From DASZHJ01 sp035263705 (GTDB lineage: Bacteria; Pseudomonadota; Alphaproteobacteria; ATCC43930; CGMCC-115725), in the NCBI GenBank assembly GCA_035263705.1, contig DATFRA010000069.1, forward strand, positions 1 through 13,691: a stretch of DNA of 13,691 nucleotides, in the 5' to 3' direction. Positions 1 to 6,733 of the stretch are shown piece after piece (positions within the stretch are counted from its first letter, which is position 1; each line of letters starts with the position of its first letter). A program made the translations under genes and the position numbers. The notes under the pieces are model-generated. The model had not been told where the DNA came from. It made no database searches and saw only the letters and a program-made list of their open reading frames with translations.

Positions 1-180
1 CAGCAGCCGGGATGGTGGGAGCAGGAGGGCCGGCAGGACGAGCTGCGCGAGCGCTATTGGCGCCTGTCGCCGCCGGAGCGCTATCGCTACAACCAGCTGG
101 AAGCGCAGATCCGCGATCTCTGGGTTCGCCAGCAACAGCTCCGTCAGGAGCAGCGCCGTATCCTGCGCTGGGGTTTTTAG
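1..180 (+). CDS. C-terminal end of an unidentified Gln/Arg-rich protein (5' end outside window)
   Basis: Frame 1 is open from the first base to a TAG at 178-180 and gives the last 59 residues of a protein. The segment is very rich in Gln, Arg, Glu and Trp (it contains WWEQEGRQDELRERYW and ends in LRWGF) and looks like a charged amphipathic helix or coiled coil with a hydrophobic tail. I recognise no domain. The opposite strand here has no competing gene, since the neighbouring exporter ends at 187. The two genes converge with a 6-bp gap. Family members with this composition are often small secreted or periplasmic hypothetical proteins, but nothing here proves that. Confidence is for a real coding end, not for a function. 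Confidence 0.6.
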   Translation, partial: QQPGWWEQEGRQDELRERYWRLSPPERYRYNQLEAQIRDLWVRQQQLRQEQRRILRWGF

Positions 181-189
181 TCCGGACTA
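178..189. repeat. 12-bp perfect palindrome containing both convergent stop codons
   Basis: TAGTCCGGACTA reads the same on both strands. Its left TAG is the stop of the plus-strand gene and its right CTA is the stop (TAG) of the minus-strand exporter. A stem of four pairs with a four-base loop is the most it could form, and neither strand has a T-run after it, so it is not a convincing intrinsic terminator. Confidence 0.5.
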
Positions 190-1764
190 GGACGGCGCTT
201 CGCGAGGGATCGTCGCGGCCGCGCACGCCGCCGAGAGGGCGGCGAGCGCGGCCGCGGCCAGCATCAGCACACGAAAGCTGTCGGCGAACGCGGTCGATAT
301 GGCGGATCGCAGGGCCACGCGCGCATCGTCCGACAGCGTCGCGGGCAAGTCGGTGCCGGCAAGCGTCTGCTTGATGGCACCGAGCGCCTGTGACATTTCC
401 GGAACCAAGCCGAGGGAACCGAGCGCGGCATCAAGCGCGTTTGCGAACACGGCAAACCCGACCGCGCCGAAGGCGGCAACCGCAAGCAGGGACGCGATGT
501 CCGCGATGGCGTTGTTGACCCCGGAGGCGACGCCGATCTGCCGGTCGGGCACCGCGCTCATGACCGCGGCGGTGAGCGGTGCCACGCTCACGGTCATGCC
601 AAATCCCATGATCAGCAGGGGCGGGAGGACAACGAGCCAATAGCGGCCACCGAGCCCGCTGATGGCGAAGAGCGCGAGGCCTGCCGCGGTGATCAGCGAG
701 CCGACGATGAGCGGCAGCCGCGCGCCGAAGCGGTCGAGCAGACCGCCCGACCAGCGCGAGAGCGCGATCATGACCAGCGGGAACGGCAGCATCGCGGCAC
801 CCGCCTCGGCGGCCGTGTAGGACTGCACGCGGATGAGATCGAACGGTACCAGGAAGAACCCGCCGCTCAAGGCGCCGTAGAGCAACAGGGTCAACAGATT
901 GATTCCGCTGAAGCGGCTCGAGCGGAAGAGCCCCAACGGCACCATCGGGACCGCGCTCCGCGTCTCGACCCAGAGGAACATCCCGAGCCCGACCACGCCC
1001 GCGGCGCCCGCGAGACCGACCGCCGGATCGCGCCAGCCGAGCTCGCTCGCCTCGATCAGCGCAAAGGCGAGTGCCGCGAGGCCGCTCGCGGCGAGCACGG
1101 CGCCGGCCCAGTCGAGGCGGGGCGAGGCCAAGGGGTCGCCACTTTCCGGCACATGCACCCACGCAAGCAGCACGCCGAGCACGGCGAAGGGCACATTGAT
1201 GTAGAAGATCGCCCGCCAGCTGATCATGTCCGTGAGCCAACCGCCGACCACGGGGCCCAGCGCGCCCGCGATCGAGGTCGCCGCCGCCCAGGTGCCGATC
1301 GCCTTGCCCTTCTCGTGCTCGCCGAAGCTAGCGCCGATGATCGCGAGGCTGTTGGGAACCATGAAGGCGCCGCCGATCCCCTGCGCGATGCGCCCGGCGA
1401 TCAGCGGGATTGCGCCGCGAGCCAGGCCGCAGGCGACCGACGCTAGCGTGAACAGCACGATGCCCGCGATGAAGACGCGCTTGCGTCCGAAGCGGTCGCC
1501 AGCCGCGCCGCCGATCAAAGTGAGCGCTGCGCTGGCCAGGACATAGGCGTTCAGGACCCATTGCATGGTGGGCAGGCTAGCCTCGAGGTCACTGCCGATC
1601 ACCGGCAGCGCCACGCCCACCACCGCGCCGTCGATGAAGGCCATGCCGGATCCCACGATCGTCGCGGCCAGGACGAAGCGCTTGGTGCGCTCGGCGCAGG
1701 GTTCTGCGACGCGTGTCGACGCAATCAGCGCGCCGTCGCACGGCAATGCGCGGCTTCGGATCAC
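187..1764 (-). CDS. DHA2-family (EmrB/QacA-type) MFS drug exporter
   Basis: This is a 525-residue inner-membrane proton-driven exporter, the usual length for the 14-helix DHA2 branch of the major facilitator superfamily. Visible motifs are the DHA2 first-helix motif FIDGAVVGVALPVI (about residues 43-56), motif A GAAGDRFGRKRVF (86-98) between helices 2 and 3, and the antiporter motif C region GALGPVVGGWLTD (167-179), followed by the typical SWRAIFYINVPFA. Alternating hydrophobic helices continue to the C-terminus. The start is a GTG at 1764 with only a weak GAGAG upstream; the next Met (codon 41) would destroy the first helix, so a start near 1764 is needed. It lies 39 bp downstream of the ABM-domain gene and is probably the last gene of a four-gene unit, where it would export a substrate or product of the upstream enzymes. 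The substrate cannot be read from the sequence. Confidence 0.93.
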   Translation of the reverse strand: MIRSRALPCDGALIASTRVAEPCAERTKRFVLAATIVGSGMAFIDGAVVGVALPVIGSDLEASLPTMQWVLNAYVLASAALTLIGGAAGDRFGRKRVFIAGIVLFTLASVACGLARGAIPLIAGRIAQGIGGAFMVPNSLAIIGASFGEHEKGKAIGTWAAATSIAGALGPVVGGWLTDMISWRAIFYINVPFAVLGVLLAWVHVPESGDPLASPRLDWAGAVLAASGLAALAFALIEASELGWRDPAVGLAGAAGVVGLGMFLWVETRSAVPMVPLGLFRSSRFSGINLLTLLLYGALSGGFFLVPFDLIRVQSYTAAEAGAAMLPFPLVMIALSRWSGGLLDRFGARLPLIVGSLITAAGLALFAISGLGGRYWLVVLPPLLIMGFGMTVSVAPLTAAVMSAVPDRQIGVASGVNNAIADIASLLAVAAFGAVGFAVFANALDAALGSLGLVPEMSQALGAIKQTLAGTDLPATLSDDARVALRSAISTAFADSFRVLMLAAAALAALSAACAAATIPREAPS

Positions 1765-1803
1765 GCCGGTCTCTCGGCAGCCTGGAACACGGGCATGGGT
1801 CGC

Positions 1804-2475
1804 TCAGGTCGATCGAGGTTCGACCGCAGGATAGTACTGCGGCGCTTCCCGCCGCTCGTGCATGCCGTAATCCCGAATGACGCGTACGCGCCGGTGGCGC
1901 GCGGCGCCGTGGGCGACCGCCCTGGGAATCCAGCTCTCCGAGGCTGCCGCGTCCCGCCATGACGCGAGCAACAGCAGCTTGCCGGGATTGTAGATGCTCT
2001 CGAAGAGTTCGTGATCGACGAGATGCGGCAGACCCGCCTTCGCCAGGCCCAGATCGGCCGCGAGGTCAGCGCTCGCGGGTCGGTCGTCCCTACCCGGCAG
2101 CTCGCTGATGGTGACGGCCCTCGTCGCTCCGACCTCGGTCTCGTCAAAGCGCTGTTCCCGCAGGGCGAGGCTCTGCGGCGGCTCCGTGTCAGCGACGACC
2201 TCGCCGACGCGGAGGCGATAGTCCTCGAAGATCTCGCGCCGTCCCTTCTCCTGTGCCTTGTGATGCGCAGCCAAGGTGCGCCAGCGGATCACCGCCTTCT
2301 CGTCGCGCCAAGTCGATAGCGACAAAATCACGCCCGGCCTGCGCATGCTGGCGAGCCGCTCGTTGTCGATGAACCCATCGATCTTCTCGATATGGGGTCT
2401 GAGGGATTTCGCGATCGCGAGGTATTCGTCGAATCGCTGCTCCCGTGGCCGCACCTCGAAGATCACCACGAACAT
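1804..2475 (-). CDS. Protein with two ABM-type (antibiotic biosynthesis monooxygenase-like) domains
   Basis: This 223-residue soluble protein begins MFVVIFEVRP, the normal first strand of an ABM (dimeric alpha/beta barrel) domain. Domain 1 spans about residues 1-95 and contains STWRDEKAVIRWRTLAAHH and the closing FEDYRLRVGEV. Domain 2 spans about 117-210 and repeats the pattern with ASWRDAAASESWI and RVIRDYGMHER, so it appears to be a diverged duplicate. ABM proteins include cofactor-free oxygenases of aromatic polyketides, heme-degrading enzymes and many uncharacterised stress proteins; single-domain forms are about 100 residues and dimerise, so a tandem form may fold as a monomeric pair. 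The ATG at 2475 is chosen because AGAGG sits 5 bp upstream; the open frame runs further upstream to 2631 but that part is Arg/Ser-rich and overlaps the patatin gene. It sits between patatin (61-bp gap) and exporter (39-bp gap). The substrate is unknown. Confidence 0.85.
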   Translation of the reverse strand: MFVVIFEVRPREQRFDEYLAIAKSLRPHIEKIDGFIDNERLASMRRPGVILSLSTWRDEKAVIRWRTLAAHHKAQEKGRREIFEDYRLRVGEVVADTEPPQSLALREQRFDETEVGATRAVTISELPGRDDRPASADLAADLGLAKAGLPHLVDHELFESIYNPGKLLLLASWRDAAASESWIPRAVAHGAARHRRVRVIRDYGMHERREAPQYYPAVEPRST

Positions 2476-2480
2476 TGTGG

Positions 2481-2485
2481 CCTCT
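2481..2485 (-). promoter_or_regulatory. Ribosome-binding site fixing the ABM-gene start
   Basis: AGAGG on the minus strand, 5 bp before the ATG at 2475. It supports the short form over an upstream extension into the patatin gene. Confidence 0.5.
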
Positions 2486-2536
2486 GTGCTCCTGGACGAA
2501 CCGGCAGCCGTCGACCTCGGCCTTGCGGAACCCGCC

Positions 2537-3673
2537 TTACGGCGGCGTCGCTGTGTCGTGCGCGCGACGCGGCTCGTGCACGATGACGCCAATGTCGGGC
2601 GGCGCCGGTTCGAGCCAGGTCGGGTTCGCAAGCATGGCAGCCGCGTCGCGGTAGCCCGCCTCCTTGTGCTCGCGAATGGAGTCGGCGGAGAACTCGTAGT
2701 CCTTGCTGGCGAGTTCGCCCGGCTCGCTGCGATGGACCAGCCGCACGATATGCATGGTGGTGACGCAGCCGAGGTCGCCGAGCTCGTTCAGGTGCGGATT
2801 CTTCTGCACCTCAGGCGGCAGGTGGTCCCAAAGCGCCATGATAGCGCGCCGGAGGTTGTGCATTTTCCGGTGCGCGTCGATGCTGCGGTCGGAGCGGCTT
2901 GCGTACATGATGTCCTTGCGCCGCGCGTCGACGTCCTCCATCACCTGCGGGAAGGGGCCGGCGGAGTCGAACAGGTCGATCATGAAGCAAAGTGTACTCC
3001 GGCGCGGCAGCTGGTCGATGATCACGTCGAGCGGCGTGTTCGACACGATGCCGCCATCCCAGTACCAAGCGCCCTCGACCTCGACCGGCGGGAACGCCGG
3101 CGGCAGCGCGCCGCTCGCCATGATGTGCTCGTAGCCGATCTTCCGCTTCCTGCTGTCGAAGTACACCTGCTGGCCGGACTCGATCTCCACCGCGCCCAGG
3201 CTCAAGCGGATGTCCCCGCTGTTGATCCGATCGAGATCGACCACGCGCTCGAGCGTGCCGCGGAGCTCGCGCGTGTCGTAGTAACTGATCGCGGGGCTGG
3301 TGCCGGGCTGGGCGAGCCAGGGGCTGACGGGATTCCAGGTGAAGAAACCCGGCTGACCCAGGGCCATGGTCTGCCAGGCGCTCCACGCATTGAAGACGCG
3401 CCGCGGCAGACCCTCCATCGGGGCGGCGATCGGCATCGAGCGGCAGATCGTGGCCCAGAACTCGTCGAGTTTGGCGAGCCGGTGCTCCGGCGGGTTGCCC
3501 GCCATGATCGCCGCGTTGATCGCGCCGATCGAGGTGCCCGCGAACCACTCGGGCGCGTAGCCGGCCTCGTCAAGCGCTCGGAATGCGCCGACCTGGTAGG
3601 CGCCGAGCGCGCCGCCGCCCTGAAGGACCAGCGCGACCTTGCCCGGCACTACGGCGGGGTCGATGCGCGGCAT
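2537..3673 (-). CDS. Patatin-like phospholipase (DUF3734-type C-terminus)
   Basis: A predicted cytoplasmic serine acyl hydrolase of 378 residues. The patatin hallmarks are all present: oxyanion-hole loop GGGALG (residues 19-24), nucleophile elbow GTSIG (46-50, Ser48), and the catalytic aspartate in DGG (Asp206, in WYWDGGIVSNTPL), giving the Ser-Asp dyad. After the patatin core the region containing MHIVRLVHRSE and KDYEFSADSIREHKEAGYRDA matches the C-terminal extension of bacterial patatins carrying DUF3734. No signal peptide is evident. I chose the ATG at 3673, which has AGGG 6 bp upstream; ATG at 3679 and GTG at 3715 are alternatives that add 2 or 14 residues. It lies 84 bp after the FAD monooxygenase gene and 61 bp before the ABM gene. 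The family hydrolyses phospholipid or other acyl esters; the actual substrate is unknown. Confidence 0.9.
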   Translation of the reverse strand: MPRIDPAVVPGKVALVLQGGGALGAYQVGAFRALDEAGYAPEWFAGTSIGAINAAIMAGNPPEHRLAKLDEFWATICRSMPIAAPMEGLPRRVFNAWSAWQTMALGQPGFFTWNPVSPWLAQPGTSPAISYYDTRELRGTLERVVDLDRINSGDIRLSLGAVEIESGQQVYFDSRKRKIGYEHIMASGALPPAFPPVEVEGAWYWDGGIVSNTPLDVIIDQLPRRSTLCFMIDLFDSAGPFPQVMEDVDARRKDIMYASRSDRSIDAHRKMHNLRRAIMALWDHLPPEVQKNPHLNELGDLGCVTTMHIVRLVHRSEPGELASKDYEFSADSIREHKEAGYRDAAAMLANPTWLEPAPPDIGVIVHEPRRAHDTATPP

Positions 3674-3757
3674 TGCCATCCCTGCACCACGAGCCTGTGG
3701 AACGGAGAGTGTCACAGACCCTCGCTCGCCTCAATCACCGCGCACGACCTCGTGAAC

Positions 3758-4969
3758 TCACGGGATCATTCCGCAGCGTCTGAGCGCGGCGATCATCGAT
3801 GCGTCCAGCAAGTGCCGATAAGCGCGGTCGCGATCCGCGGCGATCGCCGCCCATTCACCCAGGTTGCGCTCGCGCACCTCGGGATCGCGCTCCTCCAGGA
3901 GCCGCTTGTTGCGCTGGGTGATCGCGTTGGTTGCGTCGACCGCGGCGGGCTTGCGTTGCAGCTGATAGCCCGCGAGCTCGTCTTCTCCGCCCATGCCGTG
4001 CCAGACCCGGGCGATGCGCGCGGTCAGGCTGAGCGCATCGTGCAGGCCGCCGTTGAGCCCCATGCCGCCCAGGGGGTTATTGACGTGCGCGGAGTCGCCC
4101 GCGAGGAAGACGCGGCCCTTCCGATAGGTCGCCGCCACACGCTGGCTCACCCGATAGATCGCGCGCACCACGATCTCGTAGGGCTCGGTCCGCGGCAGCA
4201 GGTTCTGCAGGCTGCGCTGGATGCTGGCCTCCTGGACGGCGTCCTCGGGCTCGCGCTGCGCGTCGACCGGCATCACGATGCGCCACATGTCCGGGATCTG
4301 CAGCAGCAGATACCATTCTTCGGGATCCGCCGTGTAATTGACGGAGCAGATGTCAGGCATGCGGGCGCGGAAATCGAACCGCGTTCCCGCCACCAGAAAA
4401 TGCTCTGGATAGGTGAAGCCAGCGAACTCGATTTCGAGCGCCCTGCGCACCGTGCTGCGGCCGCCGTCCGCGGCGATCACGAAATCGGCGCGCAATGTCC
4501 GCGCGCCATCGGGCGTATCGACGTGCACGACGACGTCGTCCTCCGTCTGCCGCACGTCGGTGACGGCGTGGCTGAACAACAAACGAGCATCCGAAATCGC
4601 GGCGAGCCTGCGGTGCACCCACGCTACCAGCTTGAATTGCTCGCACTGCAGGCGATAGGGGTGACGCGTATCGTTGCGGAGCAGCGAGAAATCGAACTCG
4701 GCGATGCGGCCACGCCGGCGGTCGCGGTACTGCATGGTCGGCGCTTTGAGGCCCATGACGACGAGCGCCTCGGTAGCGCCGCAGGCCTCGAGCAGATCGA
4801 GGGTCGGCGGATGGAACGTCGACGCGCGATAGTCGATGATGGGTGCGGGTTCGCGCTCGAGCACGGTTACGGGAATGCCGCTCTGTGCGAGCGTGAGCGC
4901 CGCCACCGATCCGACCGGCCCGCCACCGACGATCACCACGTGGTCGTGCTTTCGCTTCATCATCGGCAT
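3758..4969 (-). CDS. Class A FAD-dependent aromatic monooxygenase (PHBH/UbiH fold)
   Basis: This is a 403-residue NAD(P)H- and O2-dependent hydroxylase of the para-hydroxybenzoate hydroxylase type. The sequence shows the Rossmann GGGPVG (residues 15-20) with the ribose-binding Glu in VLERE (Glu38), the DG motif ADFVIAADGG (161-170), and the GD motif GRVFLAGDSAHVNNPLGGMG (285-304) that contacts the flavin. Length is typical for a single-component enzyme without the thioredoxin-like tail of phenol hydroxylases. The start is the ATG at 4969; ATGs at codons 3 and 4 are equally possible and no clear ribosome-binding site distinguishes them. It is the first gene of the minus-strand unit leading through patatin and the ABM protein to the exporter, and is divergent from the YihY-family gene. 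The family hydroxylates aromatic or polyketide rings; its substrate here is not evident. Confidence 0.93.
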   Translation of the reverse strand: MPMMKRKHDHVVIVGGGPVGSVAALTLAQSGIPVTVLEREPAPIIDYRASTFHPPTLDLLEACGATEALVVMGLKAPTMQYRDRRRGRIAEFDFSLLRNDTRHPYRLQCEQFKLVAWVHRRLAAISDARLLFSHAVTDVRQTEDDVVVHVDTPDGARTLRADFVIAADGGRSTVRRALEIEFAGFTYPEHFLVAGTRFDFRARMPDICSVNYTADPEEWYLLLQIPDMWRIVMPVDAQREPEDAVQEASIQRSLQNLLPRTEPYEIVVRAIYRVSQRVAATYRKGRVFLAGDSAHVNNPLGGMGLNGGLHDALSLTARIARVWHGMGGEDELAGYQLQRKPAAVDATNAITQRNKRLLEERDPEVRERNLGEWAAIAADRDRAYRHLLDASMIAALRRCGMIP

Positions 4970-5037
4970 TCTGGCGTTGCGGTGGCACGGGCGCCAGCCA
5001 AGGCCTATGCTTCCCGCGGTGGGAGGGGAGCGGTGTC
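4970..5037. promoter_or_regulatory. Shared 68-bp region between divergent monooxygenase and YihY-family genes
   Basis: Promoters for both divergent genes should lie here or just inside the coding ends. I see a -10-like TATGCT at 5006-5011 on the plus strand without a good -35, and an inverted repeat CTGGCG (4971-4976) / CGCCAG (4992-4997) whose arm centres are 21 bp apart, about two helix turns, as expected for an operator. No regulator gene is adjacent. Exact promoter positions are not certain. Confidence 0.3.
5021..5030 (+). promoter_or_regulatory. Ribosome-binding site of the YihY-family gene
   Basis: GGGAGGGGAG, a strong Shine-Dalgarno stretch 7 bp before the ATG at 5038; it fixes the start. 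Confidence 0.6.
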
Positions 5038-5982
5038 ATGGCCGGTGTGATGGCTTACTTCCGGCGGGTGCCGTACGTGGTGGTCGAGATCTTCGAGGTT
5101 GCGCGCGGTGCCGTCCGCGGCTGGCTGGAGGACCGCGCGCCCAGCATGGGCGCCGCGATCGCCTACTACACCGTGTTCTCGATGGCGCCGATCCTGCTGC
5201 TGGTGATCGCAATCGCCGGCCTCGCCTTCGGCGACCAGGCGGCGCAGGGTGCGCTGGTCGGCAATCTCAGCGACGTCATCGGCACGGAGGGCGCGGCCGC
5301 GCTCCAGGCCTTGATCAAGCAGGCAGCCATCGGCGCTGCCGGCCCGATCGCGACAGTGGTGGGCCTCTCCACCATGGCGCTTGCCGCCACTGCGGTGCTC
5401 GCCGAGCTGCAATCCGCTCTCAAGGTGGTGTGGAAGGTCGAGGCCAAGCCCGGCCGCAAGATCTTCCTTGCGATCAAGTACCGGCTGCTCTGCCTCGCCA
5501 TCATCCTGGGCTGCGGCGCGCTCCTTGGCGCGTCGCTCGCCACCAGCACGGCGATCACCATCCTCTCCGAGTATCTGACCGCCGTGCACGCGGCGCTGCC
5601 GTATATCCTGGGCATATTCAATGTGTGCGTCACGCTCGCGATGACCACGGTGCTGTTCGGCATGATTTTCAAGATCCTGCCGGATGCGCCGATCGAGTGG
5701 CGCGACGTGTGGGCCGGTGCCGCCTTCACCGCCGTACTCTTCACGGTCGGCAAGCACCTCTTGAGCCTCTACATCGGTGGCAAACACGTGACGTCGGTTT
5801 ATGGAGCGGCGGGCACCCTCGTGATTGTCCTGCTCTGGGTTTACTACTCTGCCCAGATCCTGCTGTTCGGCGCCGAGATCACCAAGGCCCACGCGGAGCG
5901 CCGTAAGCTTCGCGCGGCGAACCGTATGGCGCCGACATCTCCCCAAGCCTTGGCACTGGATACGCCGCCGAACGCTCTCTGA
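5038..5982 (+). CDS. YihY/BrkB-family inner-membrane protein
   Basis: This 314-residue polytopic membrane protein has about six hydrophobic segments (roughly residues 40-62, 98-122, 150-172, 187-210, 222-245 and 255-280). The N-terminal PSMGAAIAYYTVFSMAPILL and the C-terminal block from GKHLLSLYI through VTSVYGAAGTLVIVLLWVYY to LFGAEITKAHA are the signature regions of the YihY/BrkB family (once mis-annotated as RNase BN). The cytoplasmic tail after residue 285 is short and basic, then Pro/Ala-rich. The molecular function of the family is unsettled; suggested roles include transport and serum resistance in Bordetella. Its start is fixed by a strong Shine-Dalgarno sequence. It appears monocistronic: it diverges from the monooxygenase gene and converges on the RraA-like gene with only 6 bp between stops. 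Confidence 0.92.
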   Translation: MAGVMAYFRRVPYVVVEIFEVARGAVRGWLEDRAPSMGAAIAYYTVFSMAPILLLVIAIAGLAFGDQAAQGALVGNLSDVIGTEGAAALQALIKQAAIGAAGPIATVVGLSTMALAATAVLAELQSALKVVWKVEAKPGRKIFLAIKYRLLCLAIILGCGALLGASLATSTAITILSEYLTAVHAALPYILGIFNVCVTLAMTTVLFGMIFKILPDAPIEWRDVWAGAAFTAVLFTVGKHLLSLYIGGKHVTSVYGAAGTLVIVLLWVYYSAQILLFGAEITKAHAERRKLRAANRMAPTSPQALALDTPPNAL

Positions 5983-5988
5983 TCGCGG

Positions 5989-6708
5989 TCAGCTCTTCGG
6001 CTGCCGCTTCAACCACTCCTGGTAGCGCGCGAGCGCCGCTTCCTTCGGCGGATAGGTCCCGATCACCGGCGCGCCGCTGCGGACCTCCTCGATGACGAAC
6101 TGCTCCAGGCGCTCCTGGTCGGCGGCGTCGCGCGCGACCTCCGGCGTGAGGTGACGCGGGATCACGATCACGCCCTCGCCGTCACCCACCAGCACGTCGC
6201 CCGGATAGACGGCGACGCCGCCGCAGCCGATCGGCAGGTTCATGTCGACGGCGTGGTGGCGCGCCAAGTTGAGCATGGGCGCGGGACCGCCGAAATAGAC
6301 GGGGAAGCCGAGCCCCGCGATCTCCGGCGAATCGCGCAAACCACCGTCGGAGACGAAACCGGCGACGCGCCGCACCTTGAGCCGCGTCAGCAGGATGGAG
6401 CCGCCCGAGGCGGCGCGCGCGTCTCCGCGGCAGTCGCAGACCAGCACGTGCCCTGGCGGCACCGTCTCGATCGCCTTCCGCTGGGGATGCTCGGGGTCCG
6501 CGAACACGCCGACATGGTCGAGATCCTCGCGCGCGGGAATGAAGCGCACGGTGAAGGCCTCGCCCACCATGAGCTCCGGCCCCTGACTGAGCGGCTTGAC
6601 GCCATTCATCACGGTCTGCCGGAGGCCGCGCTTGAAGAGCTGCGTCGAGAGCGTGGCGACGCTGCACTTGCGGAGCAGTTTCTTGATGTCGTCGGTGATG
6701 GGGCCCAT
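5989..6708 (-). CDS. RraA-like family protein (annotated elsewhere as ribonuclease activity regulator RraA or HMG aldolase-like)
   Basis: This 239-residue cytoplasmic protein has the RraA / class II pyruvate-aldolase-like fold. It shows TLSTQLFKRGLR (residues 19-30), ETVPPGHVLVCDCRGDARAA (81-100) and the family motif GFVSDGGLRDSPEI (117-130), whose Arg125-Asp126 and Glu129 match the R-D-x2-E part of the motif used for divalent metal and pyruvate binding in HMG/CHA aldolases. The residue 21 places before the Arg is Ser104, not the Asp/Glu of characterised aldolases. It is longer than E. coli RraA (about 160 residues), and true RNase E inhibition is doubtful. It lies 25 bp after permease 2 and is therefore likely the last gene of the importer operon, suggesting a lyase or dehydratase acting on the imported organic acid. 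GGAGG 4 bp before the ATG at 6708 supports the start. Confidence 0.88.
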   Translation of the reverse strand: MGPITDDIKKLLRKCSVATLSTQLFKRGLRQTVMNGVKPLSQGPELMVGEAFTVRFIPAREDLDHVGVFADPEHPQRKAIETVPPGHVLVCDCRGDARAASGGSILLTRLKVRRVAGFVSDGGLRDSPEIAGLGFPVYFGGPAPMLNLARHHAVDMNLPIGCGGVAVYPGDVLVGDGEGVIVIPRHLTPEVARDAADQERLEQFVIEEVRSGAPVIGTYPPKEAALARYQEWLKRQPKS

Positions 6709-6712
6709 GAAG

Positions 6713-6717
6713 CCTCC
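6713..6717 (-). promoter_or_regulatory. Ribosome-binding site of the RraA-like gene
   Basis: GGAGG on the minus strand, 4 bp before the ATG at 6708, in the 25-bp gap after permease 2. It indicates independent translation initiation within the operon. Confidence 0.55.
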
Positions 6718-6733
6718 GTGCGTGAACGAATGA

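Noticed and set aside
2476..2631. 52-residue N-terminal extension of the ABM protein
   Set aside because: Low-complexity Arg/Ser/Thr sequence overlapping the patatin C-terminus; the ABM fold begins exactly at the internal Met with a ribosome-binding site before it.
4983..4998. TGGCAC... resembling the -24 half of a sigma-54 promoter
   Set aside because: The -12 element should be TTGCA/T but CCAGC is present with the GC shifted by one base, so the essential GG-GC spacing is not met.
2276..5050. A 924-codon plus-strand open frame opposite the patatin and FAD monooxygenase genes
   Set aside because: It mirrors two genes with intact catalytic motifs on the other strand; its translation is rich in Arg, His, Asp and Val with no recognisable domain, as expected from antisense of G+C-rich codons.
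5979..5992. Dyad CTGA...TCAG between the YihY-family and RraA-like genes as a terminator
   Set aside because: The arms are mostly the two opposed TGA stop codons, the stem would be only about six pairs with one G-T, no room for a loop, and no T-run follows on either strand.
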